A stretch of DNA of 20,379 bases, from positions 1 to 20,379 of the forward strand of contig JAXJQF010000125.1 of NCBI GenBank assembly GCA_036311285.1, read 5' to 3'. Position 1 is the stretch's first letter. Each line of letters starts with the position of its first letter. Below the pieces are notes generated by a model. The model was not told where the DNA came from, searched no databases, and saw nothing but the letters and a program-made list of their open reading frames with translations. Below are positions 8,263-15,335 of this stretch, piece after piece. The translations under genes were made by a program, and so were the position numbers. The DNA is from JAXJQF01 sp036311285. Lineage in GTDB: Bacteria > Pseudomonadota > Gammaproteobacteria > Enterobacterales > Succinivibrionaceae.

Positions 8263-9042
8263 ATGGACATTTCATTTATTGGTGAACAAATAGTTTTATT
8301 TATTGCTGGATTTACAGCTAATATCTTAGCAGCCCTTTCAGGAGGAGGGGCTGGTTTTGTACAACTTCCAGTCCTAATATTTATGGGGTTAAATTTCTCA
8401 TTAGCTTTAGGTACTCACAAAGTTGCTGTTGTTGCTTTAGGTCTTGGTTCATTTACTAAAAATCATTCACTAAGTTCATTGAATAAAGCAATTGCGTTAC
8501 AAATGCTTTTTATTGGTGGACCTGCTGTTGCATTAGGTTCATATATTGTTATTTTTTTCTCAGATTTCTGGGCTGAATTAGTGCTTGGATTAATAACCAT
8601 AGCATGCGTTATTTATTCCTATTGTAAAAAAGAATTTGGTATTGAAAACAAAAGCCATTTATTAACAACAAAAGATTACATAATTGGAGGAATCTTAGTT
8701 GCTTTAACAGGATTATTAAGCGGAAGTTTCTCATCAGGTGCAGGTCTAGTTGCAATTATGGTTCTAGTTCTATTTTTTAAACTTGATATCAAAACAGCAA
8801 TACATCATTCAATGGTATTCGTTGCTCTTATTTGGAATTTAATTGGTGCTATAACAATTGGGTCTCTTGGTCAAATACAATGGGATTGGGTCCCAATGCT
8901 TGTTCTTGGAGCATTCTTAGGTGGATTTACAGGAACATTGTTAGTTAAAAAATGCCAGACTAAATTTATAAAATACCTATTCCAATCAGTTATGGTTATA
9001 AGTGGTGTTTTACTTCTTTATAAAGCTTATACTCATTTTTAA
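8263..9042 (+). CDS. TauE/SafE (TSUP) family membrane permease
   Basis: This 259-residue protein is hydrophobic throughout, with about eight membrane segments arranged as two similar halves. Typical family features are the Gly-rich first half around ALSGGGAGFVQLPVLI (residues 24-39) and the second-half counterpart TGLLSGSFSSGAGLVAIMVL. Family members move small organosulfur or sulfite-type anions such as sulfite, sulfoacetate and taurine products across the cytoplasmic membrane. The substrate here is not predictable, and no sulfur-metabolism gene is adjacent. The RBS is weak (GAAGTG). The gene begins right after the purD terminator and converges on the DUF416 gene. Confidence 0.85.
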   Translation: MDISFIGEQIVLFIAGFTANILAALSGGGAGFVQLPVLIFMGLNFSLALGTHKVAVVALGLGSFTKNHSLSSLNKAIALQMLFIGGPAVALGSYIVIFFSDFWAELVLGLITIACVIYSYCKKEFGIENKSHLLTTKDYIIGGILVALTGLLSGSFSSGAGLVAIMVLVLFFKLDIKTAIHHSMVFVALIWNLIGAITIGSLGQIQWDWVPMLVLGAFLGGFTGTLLVKKCQTKFIKYLFQSVMVISGVLLLYKAYTHF

Positions 9043-9056
9043 TTAAATAATATCTT

Positions 9057-9089
9057 ATAAAAACATAGCTCCATTCAAAATGGAGCTAT
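9057..9089 (-). terminator. Terminator between convergent TSUP and DUF416 genes
   Basis: An 11-bp perfect stem (ATAGCTCCATT at 9065-9075 with its complement at 9079-9089) has a 3-base loop. On the minus strand it is followed by GTTTTT, so it best serves the DUF416 gene. It may also stop plus-strand transcripts from the permease gene. Confidence 0.7.
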
Positions 9090-9185
9090 ATTGAGTAACC
9101 TTTACGCTATAAAGACATAACTGAAATTCATTTAGAAACTAGAGTATATTGCCTTGATGAAAATACTTTAGTTTAATAATTTTCC

Positions 9186-9767
9186 TTACACTGAAATACC
9201 AATATTAGAACAATTAGACCTCAATAATTGAGATAAATATGCACTAACATCGTCTGGAGATTTCTTTTGAGTAATAAACTTATGAAGACTTACTTGATAT
9301 TCCATTTCTTCAACTATCAAGTCCATTTCTCTTAATTCATCATTATCTAATTCTCTATCTAATGATAATTCTAAATATTTAGCAACTGTACAAATAGAAG
9401 CGTTACACGCTTCTACTGATTCTTCTCCAACTCTATCAATGATTGCATTTATAGAACTTGATACAGCGATACAAGCGTCAAGAGCCGCAAAAGCCCCAAA
9501 TGATGAATCTACATCTAGGTTTGGAATAAACTTTTCTAATTCTAATAACAATGGTTCTAACGACACATCATTATGCTTGTCAGTATGAAAACGTACTAGA
9601 CCATCTATACAATTAGAGAAAGCTTTTTTGGCTTCAGGTAAATTACTAACTTCGGCATATAAATAGAAGTTTGGTGACATTCTGATCGCTAAGCATAAGC
9701 CATACAATGAACATTGCCATGGACTTAATTCATTTAAATAACTATAAAACTTTTCACCAAAAATCAT
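9186..9767 (-). CDS. yjaG: DUF416 family protein, YjaG-like
   Basis: This 193-residue soluble, mostly helical protein resembles E. coli YjaG (DUF416), which is about the same length. Matching points are the N-terminal LSPWQCSLYGLCLAIRMSPNF (pattern W-Q near 17-18, then C-L and R-M-x-P-N). The central FGAFAALDACIAVSSSI corresponds to the family's YPAIDACVALSE. The ending SNIGI matches YjaG. The function of DUF416 is not established. AAGGA lies nine bases before the ATG. In E. coli yjaG is next to hupA near purHD. Here the same genes lie within about 5 kb in a different order, which supports the assignment. Confidence 0.8.
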   Translation of the reverse strand: MIFGEKFYSYLNELSPWQCSLYGLCLAIRMSPNFYLYAEVSNLPEAKKAFSNCIDGLVRFHTDKHNDVSLEPLLLELEKFIPNLDVDSSFGAFAALDACIAVSSSINAIIDRVGEESVEACNASICTVAKYLELSLDRELDNDELREMDLIVEEMEYQVSLHKFITQKKSPDDVSAYLSQLLRSNCSNIGISV

Positions 9768-9925
9768 TCTTACATTCCTTTTATAATTACAAGCTTATTT
9801 ATCTTTATAAATATTCTTTGGCAAATTATTTAATTAAAAATAAATAAGTATATCTTATAGTTAGTATTCTACTACAAATCAAAACAAGTTGTTGATTTAT
9901 ATTATTTAAGAGTCCATAAATATGC

Positions 9926-10843
9926 TTAGCAATATAAAATTGCTAGCAATACCGCTCCTAATACAATTCTATAAAGAACATAAGGAACAAGACCTAGCTT
10001 TGTTAAATAGTCTAAGAAAATCTTTATAACAAAAAAAGCTGTTATAAAAGATAATATAGCTCCAATACACATGCTTATAATCATGTTTGTTAATAATTCA
10101 TGACTTACAACTGTATCTGTAACTAAATCTTTAATTGATAACAGCGCTGATAAAATAATAACTGGAATTGATAACAAGAAACTAAACTTAGCAGCATGCT
10201 CTGGTTTTAATCCTAAGAAATACCCTGCTGTTAAGGTTATCCCTGAACGAGAAGTCCCTGGAATTAATGCTATTGCTTGTGCGAAACCGATAATTATTGC
10301 ATTCTTAATTGAAATACCACAATTTACATCATTTTCTTTGTTGATATTGTTATCTATATTGATAGTATCATTATTGTTATTTTGTAATGCTAATGACTTA
10401 TTTTTTATAACCTTATTGTTATACATCTGAGCTAATAGTAAAACAAGACCAAACACAATAGTTGAACAAGCAATAACTAATTCAGATCTTAAATACGTTT
10501 CAACAAACCCCTTTGCTAACATACCAACAAGTCCTACTGGAATTGTTCCTATACACATGTAGATAAACATCTTTCCATAATCATTAAGAGAGCTACGTTT
10601 AAATACAAAAGCAAATATATTTGAGGTCATTGCAAGCAAGTCTTTTCGGTAAAATAATAATACAGCTAACAATGTACCAACATGTACAGATGTATCAAAA
10701 GCAAGCCCCTGATCTGGCCAATTCAATAGTTTTCCAGGAAGTATTAAATGAGCGGAGCTCGATACTGGCAAAAACTCAGTAATACCTTGGATTAGTGCAA
10801 GCACTATTACTTGTAATAAACTCATTCCTTCAGCTTCTACCAT
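9926..10843 (-). CDS. uppP: Undecaprenyl-diphosphatase (UppP/BacA)
   Basis: This integral membrane phosphatase recycles undecaprenyl pyrophosphate to the monophosphate carrier used for peptidoglycan and surface polysaccharides. It also gives background bacitracin resistance. The two signatures are QGITEFLPVSSSAHLI (19-34) with catalytic Glu and His, and PGTSRSG (195-201) with the active-site Ser-Arg. At 305 residues it is about 30 longer than E. coli UppP. The excess is an Asn-rich hydrophilic segment at about 141-174 between two membrane helices. GGGAGGTG lies just upstream of the first ATG, supporting that start. A second ATG at codon 7 is possible but its AAGGA is too close. The gap to folK is 125 bases. 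Confidence 0.95.
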   Translation of the reverse strand: MVEAEGMSLLQVIVLALIQGITEFLPVSSSAHLILPGKLLNWPDQGLAFDTSVHVGTLLAVLLFYRKDLLAMTSNIFAFVFKRSSLNDYGKMFIYMCIGTIPVGLVGMLAKGFVETYLRSELVIACSTIVFGLVLLLAQMYNNKVIKNKSLALQNNNNDTINIDNNINKENDVNCGISIKNAIIIGFAQAIALIPGTSRSGITLTAGYFLGLKPEHAAKFSFLLSIPVIILSALLSIKDLVTDTVVSHELLTNMIISMCIGAILSFITAFFVIKIFLDYLTKLGLVPYVLYRIVLGAVLLAILYC

Positions 10844-10968
10844 ACAACACCTCCCTTGCTCTTTATTCTTTCTTCATATTAAATTCAATAAAATATATGT
10901 ATGTATTTGTATATGCTTTGTATCTTAGCATCCTATTTATTTGTTATTTATAATTGAATTTTTTATTT

Positions 10969-11484
10969 TTAATTTTTATTATTTTTAATAATGTCTTGTA
11001 ACTTTACATTATTGCATATAATCAAGTTACTATTCTTAAAATCTTCAGCAATGTCTTTTATATGTTTATTTTGTATCGTTAATTCTGCGTCTAGCTCTAA
11101 CAATGGAATAACTACAAAGTCATACTTAAAAACATCCTCTCTTGGTAATTGAGGAATCTCTGAAACTATATCATCAAATAAAAGAATATCTATATCTAAA
11201 CATCTTATATTTTGAACGTTAGATTCATTATCAATCCATCGCATACGACCAAGGACTGCTTCTATATCTTTAGTCCTTGATAAAAAATCATCTAACTCTA
11301 AATCCGTAGTTCCTTTCATTACAGCATTATAAAAGTTTGGTCCTTTCGCATGTAGAGGAACACTTTCATAAACCATTGAACAACTAATATTGCTCATAAT
11401 TTTTGATAATTGCAACATTGCATGTGTTAGTGCTACCTGTCTACATATGTTAGAACCAAGAGCTAGATATATAGTATGAGACAT
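10969..11484 (-). CDS. folK: 2-amino-4-hydroxy-6-hydroxymethyldihydropteridine pyrophosphokinase (HPPK)
   Basis: FolK transfers pyrophosphate from ATP to hydroxymethyl-dihydropterin in folate synthesis. The protein opens with the family's YLALGSN (6-12). It has YESVPLHAKGPNFYNAV (39-55) and the metal-binding R94-x-x-D97-x-D99 followed by ILLF. By my alignment to E. coli HPPK from memory, the PHYDMKNR segment reads PREDVFKY. The ATP-contacting His115 and Arg121 would then be Arg and Tyr, so this is a divergent copy. The 171-residue length includes an Asn/Lys-rich tail. It starts 18 bases after the folB stop, with only a weak RBS (GGT), suggesting translational coupling within a folB-folK unit. 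Confidence 0.88.
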   Translation of the reverse strand: MSHTIYLALGSNICRQVALTHAMLQLSKIMSNISCSMVYESVPLHAKGPNFYNAVMKGTTDLELDDFLSRTKDIEAVLGRMRWIDNESNVQNIRCLDIDILLFDDIVSEIPQLPREDVFKYDFVVIPLLELDAELTIQNKHIKDIAEDFKNSNLIICNNVKLQDIIKNNKN

Positions 11485-11502
11485 ATTTATACCAATATTT
11501 TA

Positions 11503-11892
11503 TTAAAAGAACCTAGTAGCACAAACACCAAGATTTTTAGTTTCTGTTAAAATCTCTGGCTTACGAATGCGAACATGAACACCCATTAGTTTTCCTTCAA
11601 ATGATGCATGAAGTTTTTTAATAATAATTCCTAACAAGTGTTCTATAGTTAAAGCCTGTGCTTTAACTACGCAATCCTTAACAATATCAATAGCTTCAAC
11701 ATAATTTATTGAGTACTCAATATTGTCTTCTTCAAAAATCTTATCTAAATTTGTATAAAGTTCTAAATCAACAATTAAGTTTTGAGGATATACTCGTTCT
11801 TGAGGTAATAAACCTATAATGCAGTTTATTACCAAATCCTTAACAAAAATAGTATCGTAATTTTTGCAATTACAATCTTTATGTGAAGACAT
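11503..11892 (-). CDS. folB: Dihydroneopterin aldolase
   Basis: FolB cleaves dihydroneopterin to hydroxymethyl-dihydropterin and glycolaldehyde, the step before FolK. Family features are IGLLPQERVYPQNLIVDLEL with the conserved Glu and Gln, INYVEAIDIV with the substrate-site Tyr, TIEHLLGII, and VRIRKPEI with the catalytic Lys. I place the start at the ATG at 11892, because AAAGGA lies eight bases upstream of it but only two bases upstream of the ATG at 11898. A short N-terminal extension with CNC precedes the core. The neighbouring folK favours FolB over the related dihydroneopterin-triphosphate epimerase FolX. The gap to the tsaD stop is about 95 bases, and the plsY gene often found nearby is absent. 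Confidence 0.9.
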   Translation of the reverse strand: MSSHKDCNCKNYDTIFVKDLVINCIIGLLPQERVYPQNLIVDLELYTNLDKIFEEDNIEYSINYVEAIDIVKDCVVKAQALTIEHLLGIIIKKLHASFEGKLMGVHVRIRKPEILTETKNLGVCATRFF

Positions 11893-11987
11893 TTTCATTA
11901 TCCTTTAAACTAGTTATCAAATTTATTTTGAAATTTATATTTATAATTTTTGGTATTGTGTTTTGTATTAAGTATAAGCAATTTATC

Positions 11988-12998
11988 TTATTTCTTTAAT
12001 GTATCAAGTGGCCATCTTGGTCGAACATCAATACTTAAATCTGTAGTTTCGCCTAATTTAAATCTAAACATACCAGCATAAGCAATCATTGCTCCATTGT
12101 CTGTACAAAACTGTATTCTAGGAAAGAACACTTTGCCATTAACACTTGTCATTAACTCTTGCATACGATTACGAATACCTTTATTAGCACTCACACCACC
12201 TGCTACAACTAAGTTCTTATATCCGGTTTGCTTTAGTGCTTTCTTAATCTTTATTGCTAATATATCAACCACGGCTTCTTCAAATGCATAAGCTATGTCA
12301 GCTTTAGTTTGTTCAGTTAATTCATTTTGAGCAATAGTGTTCGAAGCATGAGTCTTCAAACCTGAAAATGAAAAATCCAAATTAGGACTATCAAACATAG
12401 GACGTGGAAACTTAAATCTTCCCTTTGTCCCTTGTTCAGCAAGTTTTGATAACAACGGACCACCAGGATAAGGAATACCTAATAGCTTGGCTGTTTTATC
12501 AAATGCTTCACCTGCAGCATCATCAACACTTTGACCGATAATCTCATAATCACCAGGTGCTGCAACCTTTATAATCATTGTATGACCACCTGATACTAAC
12601 AATGCTAAAAAAGGAAATTCAGGCTTTTCTTCTTCAAGCATTGGAGCAAGTAAATGCCCTTCCATGTGATTAACAGGAACAGCAGGTTTTCCCCAAGCAT
12701 ACGCAAGACTTCTAGCAACAGTTGCTCCTACCATTAAAGCCCCTACTAGACCAGGTCCTGCTGTATATGCAATAGCATCAATATCATCTTTAGTTGAGTT
12801 TGAATTTTTCAAAGCAAGTTTAATTAAACCAATAGCCTTTCTGATGTGATCTCTACTAGCCAATTCAGGAACAACACCACCATATTCTGCATGCATATCT
12901 ATTTGACTATAAAGCTCATGACTTAATAAGCCTAATTCATCATCATAAATAGCTATACCTGTTTCATCACAAGAGCTTTCTATTCCTAAAATACGCAT
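11988..12998 (-). CDS. tsaD: tRNA N6-threonylcarbamoyladenosine transferase
   Basis: TsaD, with TsaB and TsaE, transfers the threonylcarbamoyl group to A37 of ANN-decoding tRNAs. At 336 residues it matches E. coli TsaD (337). It has the ASKHA-fold opening MRILGIESSCDETG, the metal-binding HMEGH (111-115), LLVSGGHTMI, and the C-terminal VVAGGVSANKGIR and FCTDNGAMIAYAG. AAAGGT lies seven bases before the ATG. A minus-strand TATAAT at 13052-13057 could be the -10 of its promoter, though the -35 is poor. It is divergent from the kinase-like gene rather than directly from rpsU as in many gammaproteobacteria. Confidence 0.97.
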   Translation of the reverse strand: MRILGIESSCDETGIAIYDDELGLLSHELYSQIDMHAEYGGVVPELASRDHIRKAIGLIKLALKNSNSTKDDIDAIAYTAGPGLVGALMVGATVARSLAYAWGKPAVPVNHMEGHLLAPMLEEEKPEFPFLALLVSGGHTMIIKVAAPGDYEIIGQSVDDAAGEAFDKTAKLLGIPYPGGPLLSKLAEQGTKGRFKFPRPMFDSPNLDFSFSGLKTHASNTIAQNELTEQTKADIAYAFEEAVVDILAIKIKKALKQTGYKNLVVAGGVSANKGIRNRMQELMTSVNGKVFFPRIQFCTDNGAMIAYAGMFRFKLGETTDLSIDVRPRWPLDTLKK

Positions 12999-13137
12999 TG
13001 AAATTACCTTTAAAATTTTGCTTCTAGATATACTTAAATTTAACTACTCAAATTATACTCCATTTTATTATTTAATATCACATAAGAAGATTATGATTAC
13101 AAAATAAAAGAGATTTCACATATCAAAATCTTAGGTA

Positions 13138-13165
13138 TTGAGAACATAAAATTTTGAGATAAAAT
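13138..13165 (+). promoter_or_regulatory. Candidate sigma-70 promoter of the kinase-like gene
   Basis: TTGAGA (13138-13143) and TAAAAT (13160-13165) are 16 bases apart, about 40 bases upstream of the ATG at 13206. The flanking DNA is AT-rich, so a chance match is possible. Confidence 0.4.
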
Positions 13166-13205
13166 TTAATTATAGGGACAAGAATTTCAGCTTTTAGGAG
13201 GTTTT

Positions 13206-13751
13206 ATGAAAGAACTAACTGGACGCATCAACCTCGATGGTACTGAGTATGAAATTATAGAACTTCTTGGGAAAGGAAAAGGAAGCTATACTTATTTAAT
13301 AAAAGATGATACCGGAACAAAATATGTTCTAAAGAAAATACATCATGAATCAGGTAGTTTCTACAATTTTGGTGGCAATCTTCAATCAGATATATCATCC
13401 TACGAATCTTTATTAAATGTTCCTGAATGTAAGATGCCTAAAATAATAAAAGCTAACCTGCAAGAAGAATACATCATAAAGGAATTTATTGATGGCAAAA
13501 CCATTGCTGAATTAATCGTTGAAGAAAACATGAAGAAAGAATATCTTCAACAAATGATAGACATGTGCCAAGTCTTATATAAAAAAGGACTTACAATAGA
13601 TTACTTCCCTACAAATTATGTCGTAAATAACGGTATATTATATTACGTAGATTACAGTTGTTTTACATTCTCAAAAAACAACTCCTTTGAAAACACTGGT
13701 ATTATATATTGGTCCAAAACACCTGAGTTTTTAGAATTTATAACAACATAA
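13206..13751 (+). CDS. Small kinase-fold protein (protein kinase/Kdo-kinase-like)
   Basis: This 181-residue protein looks like a minimal eukaryotic-type kinase fold. It has a glycine-rich loop GKGKGS (22-27), Lys43/44 as candidate ATP lysine, and a hinge-like IIKEFIDGKTIAEL (90-103). The catalytic-loop pattern D132-x-x-x-x-N137 (IDYFPTN) and a DFG-equivalent D149 (VDYS) follow. The main catalytic residues therefore seem present, although the C-lobe is very short. From memory, small Firmicutes proteins end similarly (YYVDY, then FEN...YWSKTPEF). I infer a phosphotransferase on a protein or small molecule, with substrate unknown. The RBS TAGGAGG is the strongest in the window, and the gene has its own promoter and terminator between tsaD and rpsU, consistent with an inserted cassette. 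Confidence 0.7.
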   Translation: MKELTGRINLDGTEYEIIELLGKGKGSYTYLIKDDTGTKYVLKKIHHESGSFYNFGGNLQSDISSYESLLNVPECKMPKIIKANLQEEYIIKEFIDGKTIAELIVEENMKKEYLQQMIDMCQVLYKKGLTIDYFPTNYVVNNGILYYVDYSCFTFSKNNSFENTGIIYWSKTPEFLEFITT

Positions 13752-13781
13752 AATTTAAAGATTATTCCTAACTCTTAATTT

Positions 13782-13812
13782 AAAACGCATGCTTACGCGT
13801 GCGTTTTCGTTT
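13782..13812 (+). terminator. Rho-independent terminator of the kinase-like gene
   Basis: An 11-bp stem with one G-U pair (AAAACGCATGC at 13782-13792 with GCGTGCGTTTT at 13797-13807) has a TTAC loop and continues into CGTTT. A second possible stem, CGTTTTC (13802-13808) with GAAAACG (13817-13823), overlaps it and would be mutually exclusive. Confidence 0.8.
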
Positions 13813-13936
13813 GAAAGAAAACGTTATTTAAAATATAAATAAACATTACAACACTCTAACACTTATGCTTATTCTTTAAACATTTTTATCAACCAATAAA
13901 ATTTTCAAGAAATCCATAAACATAAGATATAAACAA

Positions 13937-13978
13937 TAATTCACATCCTGTGAATAACTGTGTACACCCATGTACATA
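13937..13978. repeat. Tandem small inverted repeats upstream of rpsU
   Basis: In the 437-base gap 13752-14188, two short palindromes lie side by side: ATTCACA-TCC-TGTGAAT (about 13939-13955) and TGTACA-CCCA-TGTACA (about 13961-13976). The TGTGAATAA at 13949-13957 is the reverse complement of the DnaA-box pattern TTATNCACA. They lie about 95 bases upstream of the rpsU -35 and could be an operator. No function is shown. Confidence 0.45.
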
Positions 13979-14072
13979 AGGTTTTATAAACACTCTTTTA
14001 CCTTTTATAATTAAAGCATTTGTGTTCTTATTTATATGTTAATAGATATTTTTATAAATGAGTAAAAATGTG

Positions 14073-14101
14073 TTTACTTTTTCTCAATAAAGTATTAAAA
14101 T
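14073..14101 (+). promoter_or_regulatory. Sigma-70 promoter of rpsU-yqeY
   Basis: TTTACT (14073-14078) and TAAAAT (14096-14101) are exactly 17 bases apart. Transcription would start near 14108, leaving a leader of about 80 bases that contains a hairpin at 14121-14148. Confidence 0.55.
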
Positions 14102-14120
14102 TTGCTCCAATTTTTGTGTT

Positions 14121-14148
14121 GAATATTTTCTTCACGTGGAAAGTATTC
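14121..14148 (+). promoter_or_regulatory. Leader hairpin in the rpsU 5' UTR
   Basis: GAATATTTTC (14121-14130) pairs with GAAAGTATTC (14139-14148) over ten positions including one G-U, with an 8-base loop containing CACGTG. A very U-rich stretch (14151-14169) follows, then the RBS GAGGTGA. It could be a repressor-binding leader, an attenuator, or a simple U-rich translation enhancer. Confidence 0.45.
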
Positions 14149-14188
14149 ATTTAATATTTTTTAATTTTTACCCCGAGGTGAGAGGCAC

Positions 14189-14404
14189 ATGCCAGTAATT
14201 AAAGTACGTGAAAACGAACCATTTGACGTTGCATTACGTCGTTTCAAGCGCTCATGCGAAAAAGCAGGTATCTTAGCTGATGTACGTAGTCGTGAATTCT
14301 ATGAAAAGCCAACTACAGTACGTAAGCGTGCTAAGGCTTCTGCTGTTAAGCGTCATGCTAAGAAATTAGCTCGCGAAAACGCACGTCACAATCGTTTGTA
14401 TTAA
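14189..14404 (+). CDS. rpsU: 30S ribosomal protein S21
   Basis: S21 is a small basic protein of the 30S platform, near the anti-Shine-Dalgarno end of 16S rRNA, needed for efficient initiation. The 71-residue length and sequence (MPVIKVRENEPFDVALRRFKR at the start, Arg/Lys-rich C-terminus ending HNRLY) are typical of gammaproteobacteria. GAGGTGA with a second AGAGG precedes the ATG. It is followed 33 bases later by yqeY. The dnaG-rpoD genes that complete the classical macromolecular-synthesis operon are not downstream here. Confidence 0.98.
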   Translation: MPVIKVRENEPFDVALRRFKRSCEKAGILADVRSREFYEKPTTVRKRAKASAVKRHAKKLARENARHNRLY

Positions 14405-14437
14405 TTATTAACTTATCTTCTTTTTTAGGAGTCTGAT

Positions 14438-14884
14438 ATGTCATTACGTGATGATTTGAATGCAAAAATCAAAGAAGCTATGCTTGCTAAAGATAAAGCA
14501 CGCACTGGAGCTTTACGTTTGTTATTATCAGAAGTTAAGAAAGTAGAAGTTGATCAGCGTATTACTCTTGGTGATAATGAAATAATTTCAATTGCATCAA
14601 AAATGGTAAAACAACGTGAAGATTCTGCATCTCAATATATTGTTGCAGGTCGCCCTGAATTAGCAGAAGGTGAAAATTTTGAAGCTTCTGTTATTAAGGA
14701 GTTTTTACCACAACCATTAACAGATGATGAAATTAAAGATTTAATCTCTAAGGCTATCACTGAAGTTAATGCTCAGACTATGTCTGACATGGCGAAGGTT
14801 ATGCAATATTTAAAACCTCTTGTTGTAGGCCGCACAGATATGGGTGCTTTAAGCAAGTTGATTAAAGATGCATTAACCAAATAG
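14438..14884 (+). CDS. yqeY: GatB/YqeY domain-containing protein
   Basis: This 148-residue helical protein consists of the YqeY domain also found at the C-terminus of the GatB subunit of tRNA-dependent amidotransferase. Landmarks are the start LRDDLNAKIKEAMLAKDKAR, the central QREDSASQYIVAGRPELAE, FLPQPLTDDEIKDLI, and the ending GRTDMGALSKLIKDAL. By analogy the domain binds tRNA, and the role of stand-alone YqeY is not settled. AGGAG lies six bases before the ATG. It follows rpsU closely and ends in a clear terminator, so rpsU-yqeY is probably one transcript. In several gammaproteobacteria yqeY sits between rpsU and dnaG. Confidence 0.93.
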   Translation: MSLRDDLNAKIKEAMLAKDKARTGALRLLLSEVKKVEVDQRITLGDNEIISIASKMVKQREDSASQYIVAGRPELAEGENFEASVIKEFLPQPLTDDEIKDLISKAITEVNAQTMSDMAKVMQYLKPLVVGRTDMGALSKLIKDALTK

Positions 14885-14906
14885 CTTTGTTAAAATATAT
14901 TCTGGT

Positions 14907-14936
14907 AAAAAAGGCTATCATTTGATAGCCTTTTTT
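14907..14936. terminator. Bidirectional terminator between yqeY and the flagellar block
   Basis: AAAAAAGGCTATCA (14907-14920) pairs with TGATAGCCTTTTTT (14923-14936) around a tiny loop, and T-runs lie on both strands. It ends rpsU-yqeY on the plus strand and the fliS-fliT transcript on the minus strand. Confidence 0.85.
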
Positions 14937-14989
14937 ATTTTTATTGATTCTATTAGAAAGATTTTTAATTATAAATAATAAAAGTAGAA

Positions 14990-15322
14990 CTAGTAACCTC
15001 TTGTTTGCTTATAACCACTTAAAGCCTTTTGCCCCTTGGAAATAGATTTTATTTGACCAACAAGTTCTTTTTTTTGTTCTTCACATAGTTTTACAAGTTT
15101 TGAATACTTATCAAAAAGTATTTGCAATTGTTCCTTATTATCTTCCAAAGTTAATAAATCATCCGTTAGACTTTTACATTTTGATGCATATGTAGATAAT
15201 AATTGAGATAAACGGTCATTTTGCTCCAAGTCATTAGTCTCAAGAATCAAAACACCTTCATCAATCTCTTTTAAAAAATCATTAAGATTTTTGATAATGT
15301 CATCTCGCTTCATACCACACAT
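14990..15322 (-). CDS. fliT: Small coiled-coil protein, probable FliT-type flagellar chaperone
   Basis: This 110-residue, wholly helical, charged protein has heptad-like leucines at about 10-95 and ends KGQKALSGYKQTRGY. Immediately after fliS in a fliD-fliS cluster, this is the usual place for FliT (FlaI in Vibrio), the chaperone that binds FliD and related export substrates in the cytoplasm. The sequence itself is poorly conserved, so the name rests mainly on position, size and the lysine/tyrosine tail. I choose the ATG at 15322, with AGGA six bases upstream, over a TTG codon two codons earlier. The gap to the fliS stop is 13 bases, so the two are probably translated from one message. Confidence 0.6.
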   Translation of the reverse strand: MCGMKRDDIIKNLNDFLKEIDEGVLILETNDLEQNDRLSQLLSTYASKCKSLTDDLLTLEDNKEQLQILFDKYSKLVKLCEEQKKELVGQIKSISKGQKALSGYKQTRGY

Positions 15323-15335
15323 AAACAATCCTACT

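Noticed and set aside
9927..9943. Stem TAGCAAT/ATTGCTA at the uppP stop as a terminator
   Set aside because: The stem is short, overlaps the last codons and is not followed by a T-run on the minus strand.
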